A stretch of DNA of 33,670 bases from Fen-1231 sp035286465. GTDB taxonomy: Bacteria; Gemmatimonadota; Gemmatimonadetes; Gemmatimonadales; Gemmatimonadaceae. The position numbers and the translations under genes are program-made. This document shows, piece by piece, positions 1 through 7,713 of the stretch. The notes under the pieces were generated by a model that worked only from the letters and a program-made list of their open reading frames with translations, had not been told where the DNA came from and made no database searches. Within the stretch, counting starts at the first letter, position 1, and every line of letters begins with the position of its first letter. The stretch covers positions 1 through 33,670 of the forward strand of contig DATEDF010000092.1 of assembly GCA_035286465.1 (NCBI GenBank). The letters run 5' to 3'.

Positions 1-489
1 CATGATCGCGTCCGCAATGTCGTCCGTCATGCGCTCCTGCACCTGGAGCCGGCGCGCGAAGAGGTCCACGATCCGCGGAATCTTCGACAGCCCGATGATC
101 TTGCCGTTGGGCAGGTACGCTACGTGCGCCTTGCCGAAGAACGGCAGCAGGTGGTGCTCGCAGAGCGAATACACCTCGATGTCGCGGACCATCACCATGG
201 ACTCGTGCGGTTCCTCGAAGACCGCGTCGCCGACGACGCTCGCGACGTCCATCTCGTATCCGCGCGTGAGCCACGCCATCGCGCGCGAGACGCGCATCGG
301 GGTCTTCACCAGCCCGTCGCGCTCCGGATCCTCGCCCAGCAGCTCGAGTTGTCGCCGCACCAGCTCCTGCAGCTCGCGGCAGCGGACGTCGCCGATGCGG
401 GACGGCTCCTCGCCGAACTCCCGCAGCTCCTCGAGCGCGTTGCCGCCGGCAGCGCTCCGGGTCGGCTCAGCGGCCTTCGTATTCGACAT
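1..489 (-). CDS. folE: GTP cyclohydrolase I (partial, C-terminus outside window)
   Basis: This enzyme converts GTP to 7,8-dihydroneopterin triphosphate, the first step of folate, biopterin and deazapurine pathways. The first 163 residues are present from an ATG at 489; the reading frame runs off the window edge, so roughly the last 40 residues of a usual FolE are missing. The family's zinc/active-site motif SLCEHHLLPFFG and the segment GLSKIPRIVDLFARRLQVQE are both clear, with no frame break. A GGAG lies about 9 bases before the ATG, inside the upstream gene. The first 23 bases overlap the 3' end of the PTPS-like gene, so the two are probably translationally coupled, and FolE would make that enzyme's substrate. 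Assignment is secure. Confidence 0.96.
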   Translation of the reverse strand, partial: MSNTKAAEPTRSAAGGNALEELREFGEEPSRIGDVRCRELQELVRRQLELLGEDPERDGLVKTPMRVSRAMAWLTRGYEMDVASVVGDAVFEEPHESMVMVRDIEVYSLCEHHLLPFFGKAHVAYLPNGKIIGLSKIPRIVDLFARRLQVQERMTDDIADAIM

Positions 490-880
490 AGTTGTTCTCC
501 GTTTCCCAGAGCCGCAGCCGGGTGAGTCGCCGCGGCCGGAGCACCGGTTCGAGCACGCGCCAGCAGGTCACGATGATGTTCTCCGTGGTCGGGATGATCC
601 CCCGGGTGAAGGGAACGTCCACGTTGAAGTTCCTGTGGTCCACGTGGCGAACGAACTCCCGCTCGACGACGCGCTTCATCTCCGCCAGGTCCATCACGTA
701 CCCCGTCTCCGGATCGGGCTCGCCGGTGACGGAGACCTCGAGCGTGTAGTTGTGACCGTGCCAGTTGGGGTTGTTGCACGGACCGAACCGGCGCGCGTTC
801 TCGTCGTCGCTCCACCCGGGATTGTGGACGCGGTGCGCGGCACTGAAGCGGAGGAGGCGGGTGACCGTGACCAGGGGCAT
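467..880 (-). CDS. 6-pyruvoyltetrahydropterin synthase / QueD family protein
   Basis: The 137-residue protein belongs to the PTPS/QueD fold, which acts on dihydroneopterin triphosphate. Zinc ligands are H16 (FSAAH), H41 and H43 (HGH); the catalytic Cys is C35. The spacing CNNPNWHGHNY (Cys, five residues, HGH) matches eukaryotic and Bacteroidetes-type PTPS rather than the CxxxHGH of Escherichia coli QueD. HVDHRNFN, PTTEN and the C-terminal ETENNYVEYEG also resemble animal PTPS. Start chosen at the ATG before PLVTVTRLLRF, since upstream in-frame sequence is tandem repeat and hairpins; no clear ribosome-binding site is visible. It overlaps folE by 23 bp. It could make a tetrahydrobiopterin-like cofactor, or 6-carboxytetrahydropterin for queuosine; automatic annotation would call it queD. 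Confidence 0.9.
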   Translation of the reverse strand: MPLVTVTRLLRFSAAHRVHNPGWSDDENARRFGPCNNPNWHGHNYTLEVSVTGEPDPETGYVMDLAEMKRVVEREFVRHVDHRNFNVDVPFTRGIIPTTENIIVTCWRVLEPVLRPRRLTRLRLWETENNYVEYEGR

Positions 881-890
881 GTCGTCGCGA

Positions 891-961
891 TGCGGAACGC
901 CGTCTGCGGAACGCCGTCTGCGGAATGCCGTCGGCGGAATGACCGGCGGCGGAATGACCGG
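891..961. repeat. Five 14-bp tandem repeats upstream of the PTPS-like gene
   Basis: The unit TGCGGAACGCCGTC is exact at 891-904 and 905-918 and changes progressively through 919-932, 933-946 and 948-961, with one extra base before the last unit. Each unit is two 7-base words. The array begins 11 bp upstream of the PTPS-like ATG, so it would lie in the mRNA leader of the pterin operon. It shares its 7/14-bp phase with other intergenic repeats in this window. Confidence 0.85.
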
Positions 962-962
962 C

Positions 963-985
963 GGGCCCGCGACGAACGCGGGCCC
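963..985. other. Perfect 9-bp-stem hairpin
   Basis: GGGCCCGCG at 963-971 pairs with CGCGGGCCC at 977-985 around a five-base loop. It directly adjoins the 14-bp repeats. No T-tract follows in either direction, so an intrinsic terminator is not supported. In the pterin operon mRNA it would form a stable leader stem. Confidence 0.6.
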
Positions 986-1042
986 GGTTAAGCCTGACAC
1001 CGTGCCCGCGGTTGCGCGAGGGCCGACGCGCGTCCAGAAAAC

Positions 1043-1077
1043 CGGAAGCTCCGTCCAGACCGGGGACGGAGCTTCCG
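1043..1077 (-). terminator. Strong 14-bp-stem hairpin, terminator- or attenuator-like
   Basis: CGGAAGCTCCGTCC at 1043-1056 pairs perfectly with 1064-1077 around a 7-nt loop. Read on the minus strand the stem is followed by GTTTTC, a weak T-tract; on the plus strand no T-run follows at once. It lies upstream of the pterin operon, so on the minus strand it could be a leader attenuator or the end of a short transcript. Function is inferred from structure only. Confidence 0.45.
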
Positions 1078-1301
1078 CAAGAAGTGGAACGAAGAGGGGT
1101 TTTTTGAAGCCCTGTCGAATGATTGAGGCCCTCACCCCGCCTTCCGCCTTCCCGCCGTGCGGGCATGGCGTCAACGAAGCGTGTCGGACCCACCCGGAGG
1201 ACTTATCGGCTCAAAAAGTGAGCCTCTTCGTTCCTGCCGTGTGCGAATGTAGGTTGAGGTACCGCGAGCGTCAATCGTTCCTCGCCAGACAGGACTCCCT
1301 C

Positions 1302-1478
1302 ATGGACCTTGGTCTGTTCGCCGCCATCGCGATGCTCGCCGTCTGGGCGGTCGCCACCGTCTTGTTCGAGGCACCGGGATGGGTGCACCTGCTGTTGACG
1401 GGGGGGGTGTTTCTGCTCGTGTGGCGGGTCGTCGCGCGGAACGGCAAGAAGCAGAAGCGAGTGGACGGTAGACCGTAG
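1302..1478 (+). CDS. Small membrane protein, DUF5670/Lmo0937-like
   Basis: This is a 58-residue protein with two hydrophobic segments, about residues 4-20 and 26-43, and a basic tail. The pattern of a first helix, a short loop containing GWVHLLL and a second helix ending WRVVAR resembles the Lmo0937/DUF5670 family of tiny inner-membrane proteins of unknown function. AGGA lies about 11 bases before the ATG. The final codons, VDGRP and stop, are built from 7-bp repeat units that continue beyond the gene, so the present C-terminus may be the product of repeat insertion. The family call rests on pattern recognition only. Confidence 0.72.
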   Translation: MDLGLFAAIAMLAVWAVATVLFEAPGWVHLLLTGGVFLLVWRVVARNGKKQKRVDGRP

Positions 1479-1543
1479 ACGGCAGGCCGTTCGCGTTCGC
1501 TCGGGTTGTGGCATACGAACACGGTGCACGGCCTACCGTCTAC
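1466..1543. repeat. Heptamer-phased inverted repeat at convergent gene ends
   Basis: The left arm reads CGGTAGA, CCGTAGA, CGGCAGG at 1466-1486, a 7-bp phase. Its core at 1475-1490 pairs with 1528-1543 with one mismatch over 16 bp. The arms enclose 37 bp. The stop codon of the small membrane gene (1476-1478) lies within the left arm. The structure could act as a bidirectional terminator between converging transcripts, but it lacks a T-tract. Confidence 0.7.
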
Positions 1544-1567
1544 TCGCCGTTGTTGTCGGATCGCCGT

Positions 1568-2542
1568 TCAGATCTCCCAGTTCGACAGCGCCACCCCATA
1601 CCGCGGCAGCCGCTCCTCGAACCCCGCGAGCGCCATCCGCAGGTCGGTCCAGCGCACGCGCGCCGCGCGCGCGACCAGCCGGTGGAAGACGGCGCCGTAC
1701 TCCCCCTGCAGGCGGAGCGCCACGCGGGCGGTGCCGGTGCGGCGCGCCAGGTCGGCGAGTTGGGGCATCAGCGCATCGAACAGCGACTCGTCGCGCACAG
1801 CCAGCTTGAGCACGCGAAGCTCGTCGCGTGAGCGCCCCTCGACCAGCGGCGCGGAATGGCAGAGCGCGAAGCCCGCCAGCGCGTCGCCGGTGTGCACGAG
1901 CACCGTATCGCCCAGCGCAAGCTCCTGCGTGAGCAGGATCTCGCGCGTGAAGTCGTAGCCGGGGAGCAACTCCGAGACGAGCGCCGCACACTCGCGCACG
2001 GCGTCGGCGCGATCTGCCGCGGGGAGCGCGGAGAGGAGGCGTGGCGCGCGCCCGGCGTGCTCGGCTTCGACGGTGAGCGTCACGGTGAGGCGGGCCGGCA
2101 CGAAGCCCAGCCCCGCATAGAAGCCGATGTTCTCCATCGTGCGCGGCATCGTCTCGAGCCCGATCACCCGGCATCCGGCGCCGCGCAACCACGCGATCCC
2201 CGCGTTGACGGCCGTCTTGCCGTGCCCCGCACCCTGACAGTCTTCGCGGACGGCGAGCGGGCCCATCCACCCCTCCACACCGGAGCGGTGCGCGATGTTG
2301 AACGCCGCGATCGCACCCCGATCGTCGCGCCAGAGCATCGCGCCGTCGCCCGCATCCTCGATCGCATAGCGCCAGACGGCGGGGTTGAGCGGCGGCACGC
2401 GCACGCCCACCAGGCCGTCGCGGCGGTACCGGTCGGTGAAGGTCTCGCTGAAGAGCGCGTTCAGAGGACCGATGTCGGCCCGCTGAATGGGGAACGGTCC
2501 GTCGAGATGGCGCACGTGGCGGACGTCAACGCGCGCCACCAT
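1568..2542 (-). CDS. GNAT-family N-acetyltransferase (two-domain)
   Basis: The 324-residue protein has an N-terminal GNAT domain. GWMGPLAV forms the typical beta-strand before the acetyl-CoA loop, and Q103-GAGHG is the pyrophosphate-binding motif; ENIGFYAGLGF (about residues 137-147) is the usual C-terminal GNAT strand-helix. Residues from about 160 to the end have the length for a second, degenerate GNAT-like domain. The substrate is unknown. The ATG at 2542 shares one base with the sbcC stop (TGATG), so translation is likely coupled to SbcCD. The protein could modify the nuclease or a DNA-repair partner, but that is inference from position only. It ends convergently with the small membrane gene. 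Confidence 0.85.
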   Translation of the reverse strand: MVARVDVRHVRHLDGPFPIQRADIGPLNALFSETFTDRYRRDGLVGVRVPPLNPAVWRYAIEDAGDGAMLWRDDRGAIAAFNIAHRSGVEGWMGPLAVREDCQGAGHGKTAVNAGIAWLRGAGCRVIGLETMPRTMENIGFYAGLGFVPARLTVTLTVEAEHAGRAPRLLSALPAADRADAVRECAALVSELLPGYDFTREILLTQELALGDTVLVHTGDALAGFALCHSAPLVEGRSRDELRVLKLAVRDESLFDALMPQLADLARRTGTARVALRLQGEYGAVFHRLVARAARVRWTDLRMALAGFEERLPRYGVALSNWEI

Positions 2543-5031
2543 CAGGGCCGCTCCCCGGAACCCGCCACGTCGGTACCGCTCGCCGCCGCCGGCGCGGCCG
2601 CCACGAGCGCCTCGTCCGCGGGCGGCGGCGTCACGCTCCCCCGCCGCAGAACGGCGGCGCCGGTCTGCTCGTCGTAGCGCACTTCGATCACCTGGTCGAG
2701 CCCGTCGCGCACGCCCTCGATGTGCGTGATGAGGATGACCTGCTCGAAGCGGTCCTGGAGGCCGCGGAAGAGCTCGACCACGTTGCGGCGGCGGGTGTCA
2801 TCGAGCGAGCCGAAGATCTCGTCGAGCACGAGCAGCGAGAACGCCTGGCCGGCGCGCTCGGCGATCATCTGCGAGATGGCGAGCCGGAGCACGAGGTTTG
2901 CGAGGTCCTCTTCGCCGCCGGAGATCACCGGCTTGGGCACCCCGTCCTCGAGCACGACGATGTGGTACTTGTCGTCGAGCTCCACCTCCGCGTAGCGCGC
3001 GTCGGTCAGTTCCGTGAGGAAGGCGCTCGCCAGCTCCGAGAGCTCGGGCCGCATCGCGAAGTTGAGGTCGGTGCGCAGGTCGCTGTAGGCGCGGTGCAGC
3101 TCGTCGTGGAGCCGCTTTTCCGTCTCGAGCGTCTCGAGCCGGCGCTCCGTGCGCTGGAGCTCCTCGCGCGCCGCGATCGCGCGATCGAGCGCCGCCTGTG
3201 CGAGCGCGGTCTCCGTGTTCGCGTTCATCGCCGCGAGCGTCGCCGCGTGCAGCTGCGCGGCGGCGGACGCGTGCTGGTCGCGCAGCATCACGAAGTCTTC
3301 CTCCGACAGCGCGAGCGCAGTTCGCCGGCGCAGGAACTCGTCGCGCTTCGCCGTGAGCGCGGCGCCGCTCTGCGCGAGGTGCTGCTGCTCGCGTTTCAGT
3401 GCCGGCTCGCGCTCGATTTGCGTGGTCAGCCGGTTGGCCTGCGTGCTGAGCGTGGCGAGCCGCTCGAACGCCTGCTCGAGCTCGGTGTGGCGCGCGCGGT
3501 CGTAGCCGCCCGGAATCTCGGTGAGCTCCTTGACGAGCGTCTCGTACCGCTGCTCCTTCGCCGCGAGCTCGCGCGCGACCTGCTCGAGTTGCTGCACGCC
3601 CATCTGGACGCGCGCCAGTCGCCGCTCGAGCGCGCCGACGTCCTGCTGGCCCTTGCGCCGCTGTTCGTCGAGCGCCGCGATGTCGTCGGGCATCGCCTCG
3701 AGCTGCTCGAGCCGCGACTTGAAATACGAGCCATCGGCGCTGACGGTCTCGAGCTGGTTGTCGAGCAGATCGAGCACCTGCCGGTAGTGGTCGCCGAGCG
3801 GGCGCTGGCACGTCGGGCAGGTGCCCTCCTCGCCCAAGTCCACGAGCCTGTCGCGCTGATCCTTGAGCTCCGCGTACTGCGTGCGCAACGCGTTCCGTCG
3901 CGTCTCGGCCTCCTGCCGGTCGCGCACCCACTCCGTGCGCCGCAACTCGAGCTGCCCCTGCGTCTCCTCCAGCGCCCGGCGCCTGGCCTCGAGATCAACC
4001 GTCACCTGCTCCTCGAGCGACGGCGCAGCCTGCACGCGCGTGCGTTGCTCGCGCAGCTCCTCGAGCTCGGCGGCGAGCGTGCGCTCCTGCTCGAGCAGCG
4101 CCTGGCGCCGTCCGTCGTGCGCCGCCAGCTCGCGCATCCGGCCGAGCTCGTCTCCCACGTCGTGGAAGGGAGCGAGCTGCACGGCAAGCGGCACCAGCGC
4201 TTCGCGAGCCTCCGCGACGTGCTGCCGCTCGATCGCCACGCGCTCCACATTGCGCCCGAGCCCGGCCAGCTCGCTTTCGACCACGCGCAGATCGCTCTCC
4301 AGCAGGTGGGCCTCGTCCCGCTGACGTTGCGCGTCGGCCCACTTCGGCGTGAGTGCGTCCACCTGCGTCGCAAGCCGCGACCGCTCGATCTCCGCGTCGG
4401 CCAGCCGGCTCTTCGCCGCCTCGAGCTTCGTCCCCGACTCGGCGATCTGCGCGGCGACGAGGTCGCGATCGGGCAACCCGCTCCGCATCCCCGCGATTTC
4501 GCCCCTGAGCTCGCGGCGCCGCACGTCCGCGAGGTCCTGGGCGGCGCGCAGCTTCTCGTAGCCGAGCACCCGTGAGAGGAACTGGCCGCGTTCGGTGGCC
4601 GAGAGCGACGCCATCACCGCCAGCTCCTTCTGCCCGGTGAAGTAGGTGTTGAAGAACTCGTTGCGCGTCATGCCCAGGCGCCGCTGGAGCAGCTCGGCCA
4701 CGGCGGTCGCCGAGTCGGCGATCGGCCGCTCGGCCCCGTCGAGGTACAGCTCCGCCATCGTCAAGCCGCGCACCACGCGGTACCGGTGGCCCGCGAGTTC
4801 GAAGTCGAGCTCCACGCGCACCGCGGCGCGCGGGAGCGCCCGCGCGAACCGCAGCGACTCCTTGCCGCCACGCGCGGTGTCGCCGCCGTAGAGCGCCCAC
4901 GCCACCGCCTCGAGAATCGTGGTCTTCCCCGCGCCGTTCGGGCCGATGATGCCGGTCAACCCGGAGTCGAATTCGATCTCCGTCTCCGCGTGCTGGCGGA
5001 AGTTGAGCATCCGGAGGCGGTTCAGCCTCAC
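2542..5031 (-). CDS. sbcC: SbcC/Rad50-type SMC-like ATPase
   Basis: This is the ATPase subunit of the SbcCD (Mre11-Rad50-like) DNA-end-processing complex. The 829-residue chain has a Walker A motif GPNGAGKTT at residues 30-38, long coiled coils on both sides of a zinc hook C405-P-T-C408, an ABC signature around S704-GGE, and Walker B LLVLDE with D737 and E738. It is shorter than the roughly 1050-residue E. coli SbcC and closer in size to archaeal Rad50, implying shorter coiled coils. The start is GTG and overlaps the sbcD stop by 4 bp (GTGA). The Ala/Pro-rich tail of about 30 residues after the ATPase domain is unremarkable. Function is secure at the family level. Confidence 0.95.
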   Translation of the reverse strand: MRLNRLRMLNFRQHAETEIEFDSGLTGIIGPNGAGKTTILEAVAWALYGGDTARGGKESLRFARALPRAAVRVELDFELAGHRYRVVRGLTMAELYLDGAERPIADSATAVAELLQRRLGMTRNEFFNTYFTGQKELAVMASLSATERGQFLSRVLGYEKLRAAQDLADVRRRELRGEIAGMRSGLPDRDLVAAQIAESGTKLEAAKSRLADAEIERSRLATQVDALTPKWADAQRQRDEAHLLESDLRVVESELAGLGRNVERVAIERQHVAEAREALVPLAVQLAPFHDVGDELGRMRELAAHDGRRQALLEQERTLAAELEELREQRTRVQAAPSLEEQVTVDLEARRRALEETQGQLELRRTEWVRDRQEAETRRNALRTQYAELKDQRDRLVDLGEEGTCPTCQRPLGDHYRQVLDLLDNQLETVSADGSYFKSRLEQLEAMPDDIAALDEQRRKGQQDVGALERRLARVQMGVQQLEQVARELAAKEQRYETLVKELTEIPGGYDRARHTELEQAFERLATLSTQANRLTTQIEREPALKREQQHLAQSGAALTAKRDEFLRRRTALALSEEDFVMLRDQHASAAAQLHAATLAAMNANTETALAQAALDRAIAAREELQRTERRLETLETEKRLHDELHRAYSDLRTDLNFAMRPELSELASAFLTELTDARYAEVELDDKYHIVVLEDGVPKPVISGGEEDLANLVLRLAISQMIAERAGQAFSLLVLDEIFGSLDDTRRRNVVELFRGLQDRFEQVILITHIEGVRDGLDQVIEVRYDEQTGAAVLRRGSVTPPPADEALVAAAPAAASGTDVAGSGERP

Positions 5032-6224
5032 GACTCCTCCACCGCCGTCGGCCGATCGCGCACCGCGCCCACCTGCTCCGCCTCGCGGAGGTAGTGCAGG
5101 CCGAGCTCCACCAGTGCGTCACGGTCAATGTCCGACGTGAGGACGCGTCCCCGCAGGCTGTCTCGCAGCATGTCGGCGAGTGAGGGACGGCGCCCGGGCG
5201 CACCGCTCGCATTCCGCCGGATGACCTCGGGACGCCGGGTGTCGAGATGAAAATGGAGCGCGCGGCGCTGGAGCTCTCGCAACGCCCGGTGATCGAGTTC
5301 GCGCCCCACGTGGCGCGGCACGTTGCGCGCGACCTGGCGCACCACCTTCCCGTCAACGCCGCCGGCCACTCTCGCCGCGTGGGCGCCGATCGCGTGGTCG
5401 AGGTCGGTCGCCGACATCCCGCGTCCCTCGATGCGCGGCAAGTCGAGAAACTCCCGCACCACCGGCAGCGGATGAAACGTCTGCTTCCCCGTCTCGAGGT
5501 CGCGCTCGATCAACCCCTTCCCGGGAAGCTTCTGCGAGCGCTGCTCCTCGATCTCGCCCCAGACGTTCGAGCTCGTGTACTCCGTCGCCCCCGAGTAGTA
5601 GGCGTTCGGCCCCACCCGCTTGTAGACGTGATAGTGCCCGAGCGCGACGTAGCTCCACTCCGGCGCCGAGATCGCCTCGACGGGGATGGTCAGCGCCGTG
5701 CGGTCGGTGTGCTCGGCGTGCAGCGGGATGACGCCCTCGACTTCCCCGTGCAACAGGAGCACGTTGAGGCGCATCGTGGGGTCCGGTTCCAGCGTCACGC
5801 TCCCTGGGGGGAGGTCCGGCACGGCGAGGATCGAGAGGCCGTGCTCGGAGAAGGACAGGCGCCTCGATGAGCCGTGCACGACGTGGATGCCAAGCGGCGT
5901 GAAGAGACGCAGAATGCAGGTCGTCTCGGTGGAGCGCGGCATGTCGTGATTGCCGGCGACCATGACGACGATCGCGCCGGGCAGCTCGCGCACGAGACGC
6001 GAGAACTGCGTGAAGGCGTGCAGAATGGCCAGGTTCGTCGGCCGCACCGTGTGGAACACGTCGCCCCCGATGAGCACCAGATCGGGCGCGAGCCCGATCA
6101 CGCGATCCACGGCGCGCGTGAACGACTCCGCGACGTCCGCCTCCCGCTGGTTCATGCCGGTGGGCGTCGTCCGCTGAAACTGACGGAAGCCGAGGTGCAG
6201 GTCGGAGAGGTGAACCAGGCGCAC
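5028..6224 (-). CDS. sbcD: SbcD/Mre11-type metallophosphoesterase nuclease
   Basis: This is the nuclease subunit that partners SbcC, with dimetal exonuclease/endonuclease activity on DNA ends and hairpins. All calcineurin-like phosphoesterase motifs are visible in the 398-residue protein: D8-LH10, G54-D55-VFH, G91-NHD94, LLHGEVEG and GHYHVYK. The C-terminal 150 residues would be the capping and SbcC-binding region. The start is GTG at 6224, placing the conserved first strand MRLVHLSDLHLG at the N-terminus. It is the first gene of an overlapping operon with sbcC and a GNAT acetyltransferase, and is divergent from a lipoprotein gene 138 bp away. Confidence 0.95.
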   Translation of the reverse strand: MRLVHLSDLHLGFRQFQRTTPTGMNQREADVAESFTRAVDRVIGLAPDLVLIGGDVFHTVRPTNLAILHAFTQFSRLVRELPGAIVVMVAGNHDMPRSTETTCILRLFTPLGIHVVHGSSRRLSFSEHGLSILAVPDLPPGSVTLEPDPTMRLNVLLLHGEVEGVIPLHAEHTDRTALTIPVEAISAPEWSYVALGHYHVYKRVGPNAYYSGATEYTSSNVWGEIEEQRSQKLPGKGLIERDLETGKQTFHPLPVVREFLDLPRIEGRGMSATDLDHAIGAHAARVAGGVDGKVVRQVARNVPRHVGRELDHRALRELQRRALHFHLDTRRPEVIRRNASGAPGRRPSLADMLRDSLRGRVLTSDIDRDALVELGLHYLREAEQVGAVRDRPTAVEES

Positions 6225-6362
6225 GCCGGGAATCTACGCGCTCCCGGAGGGCGTTCCTAGAACCGGTGGCGGCTGCCCAGGCCGCTGTTCCCGACGTCCG
6301 ACCACGCGACGCGGAACGGTGACGCGCTTGCTCCCTCCCGGGCGGCACGATACGTTGCCGAC

Positions 6363-7346
6363 ATGCGCCCGACTCCCGGAGTGACGGTGGCTCTCGGCGT
6401 CGCGTGGCTCGCGGTGGCATCCGGGTGCGGTGGCTCGACAGACGACCGGGAGGCAGCCGAGACGATCGCGCCCGCCGGGGCGCCCGCGCTCGACCTCGCG
6501 GGGAAGCCGCAGCTCCTGTTCCAGGTCTTCGGGACGCGCGACAGCACGCAGCTGATTCCCCTGGCCGCCGTCGTGAACGGCGCGATCAGGCCCATCGGCC
6601 TCACCGCGCAGGGATGGCGAACGCTGGATGCCCTCTATTTCGCGCCCGGGGCGCGGTATGCCGTCTACCACGACGACGCCGACGTGGGCGAGGTCATCGT
6701 CACGCACGGCATGTGGAGCGGCGGCGCCTCGCCCGTCCCCCTGCCGGGATGCAAGGCGATGATGCCGATCGGGGCGGGGACGCTCACGTTCAAGACGCCG
6801 CATTCCGACCCCACGGTGGATTTCATCGCCTCGAGCGCAGCGCTCGCCCGCCACGCGCCGTACCAGGGGAGGTTGCTCACGGAGGCCGAGGTCGCGAAGC
6901 TCGGCCGCGAACTCGGGCACGCGATCGGCAAGAAGGCCGCCATGGACGACCAGGAGCTCGACTCGCTCGACTTCCACGCACGGCTGATCGTGACCGGCGC
7001 GACGGCAGAGCCCACAATGCTGGTCTCGTTCATTGATCCCGGGGCCGGCGACGTCGCGCCCGGCGCCGGGCACACCTCACACCTGTTCGTGCTCGCGGAC
7101 AAGCCGGGCGCCGCCTACGAGGCCACCTACCGCCACTCGGCGAGCGGTGACGCGCGGGCGGTCGAGTTCCGGCGCGTCGTGGACCACCTCGACCTCAACG
7201 GCGACGGGATTGACGAGATCATCCTCGAGGCGTGGCGCTACGCCGCGCAGAACGACCTCGTCGTGCTCTCGTTCAAGGCGGGGCAGTGGCACGAGGCGGT
7301 GCGGGTGAAGCAGAACTGGTGCCTCGACGCACCGAAGACCAGATGA
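6363..7346 (+). CDS. Predicted lipoprotein of unknown function
   Basis: The 327-residue protein starts with a short signal peptide ending AVASGC (Cys22), a lipobox-like sequence with Ala rather than Leu at -3, so export and lipidation are likely but not certain. The mature part has no enzyme motif I recognise. Residues around 274-283 read HLDLNGDGIDEIIL, the D-x-N-x-D-G loop of FG-GAP or calcium-binding repeats, preceded by extended hydrophilic beta-rich sequence. A single Cys near the C-terminus (NWCLDAP) is notable. It is monocistronic, divergent from sbcD and convergent with the Lrp-type gene. Possibly a surface or periplasmic binding protein. Confidence 0.8.
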   Translation: MRPTPGVTVALGVAWLAVASGCGGSTDDREAAETIAPAGAPALDLAGKPQLLFQVFGTRDSTQLIPLAAVVNGAIRPIGLTAQGWRTLDALYFAPGARYAVYHDDADVGEVIVTHGMWSGGASPVPLPGCKAMMPIGAGTLTFKTPHSDPTVDFIASSAALARHAPYQGRLLTEAEVAKLGRELGHAIGKKAAMDDQELDSLDFHARLIVTGATAEPTMLVSFIDPGAGDVAPGAGHTSHLFVLADKPGAAYEATYRHSASGDARAVEFRRVVDHLDLNGDGIDEIILEAWRYAAQNDLVVLSFKAGQWHEAVRVKQNWCLDAPKTR

Positions 7347-7369
7347 CGCGACGGGGGCCTGCCACGCAG

Positions 7370-7393
7370 TCGTGACGTTGCATTCGTGACGTT
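7370..7393. repeat. Direct repeat with 14-bp period
   Basis: TCGTGACGTT occurs at 7370-7379 and again at 7384-7393, giving a 14-bp period in the gap between two convergent genes. The repeat word contains TGACGT. It fits the 7/14-bp phase of other intergenic repeats here, but two copies alone are weak evidence. Confidence 0.5.
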
Positions 7394-7434
7394 CGCCTGG
7401 TGGTCCCGCCTCGCGCTCCGGGTTCGGTCTCGTC

Positions 7435-7713
7435 CTACTCCACGCCGATGTCCCACGCCTGCTCCAGGTCCGCCTTCGAGTACGCCTTGAACGCGGTCAG
7501 CGTCATCGTCCGCACGAGCCCCGGCACCTTCGGGAACTCCTCCGTGACGATCCGCGCGATGTCCTCGTACTGCGGCACGCGCACGAGCACGACGAGGTCC
7601 CATTCGCCGGAGACGGAGTAAACGTCCGTCACGCCCTCCAGGCCGGCGAGTTTCCTGGCGCACTGCGGGATGAGGCGAGGCTCCGCTCGCACCAGCACGA
7701 TGGTCGTGATCAT
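7435..7713 (-). CDS. Stand-alone Lrp/AsnC ligand-binding (RAM) domain protein
   Basis: The 92-residue protein is an isolated RAM/AsnC effector domain, an alpha-beta sandwich that binds amino acids and oligomerises. Recognisable pieces are the first strand ITTIVLVRAEP, the helix-turn VTDVYSVSGEWDLVVLVRV, and a central YEDIARIVTEEFPKVPGLVRTMTLTA. No helix-turn-helix precedes it, so it does not bind DNA by itself. Its ATG overlaps the stop of the DUF2283-like gene by 4 bp, making it third in an operon headed by an aminotransferase. It may sense amino acids or partner a full-length Lrp elsewhere; that role is inference. Confidence 0.9.
   Translation of the reverse strand: MITTIVLVRAEPRLIPQCARKLAGLEGVTDVYSVSGEWDLVVLVRVPQYEDIARIVTEEFPKVPGLVRTMTLTAFKAYSKADLEQAWDIGVE

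Larger units (their letters stand above)
881..1301. other. 421-bp non-coding stretch, divergent leader
   Basis: Long frames cross this region on both strands, but they read through tandem repeats and hairpins and show no recognisable protein, so I treat it as non-coding. It holds five 14-bp repeats, a 9-bp-stem hairpin, a 14-bp-stem hairpin, and a smaller hairpin at 1208-1224 (GGCTCA, 5-nt loop, TGAGCC). A 12-bp inverted repeat, GGAACGAAGAGG, pairs 1086-1097 with 1223-1234. Promoters for the pterin operon (minus) and the small membrane gene (plus) must lie here, but I could not place them convincingly. Confidence 0.6.

Noticed and set aside
2..991. Long plus-strand open frame (329 codons) across the pterin genes
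   Set aside because: It is antisense to folE and the PTPS-like gene, both with complete family motifs, and its translation is low-complexity Arg/Ser-rich, typical of shadows in high-GC DNA.
881..1174. N-terminal extension of the PTPS-like frame
   Set aside because: The in-frame extension consists of tandem repeat and hairpin sequence, and the family N-terminus fits the ATG at 880.
1086..1234. 12-bp inverted repeat as insertion-sequence ends
   Set aside because: Only 125 bp lie between the arms, there is no transposase frame or target duplication, and such a match is expected by chance about once in a few windows of this size.
2722..4575. 617-codon plus-strand frame antisense to sbcC
   Set aside because: sbcC has Walker A, zinc hook, signature and Walker B in frame; the antisense frame is Leu/Arg/Glu-rich shadow of coiled-coil coding.
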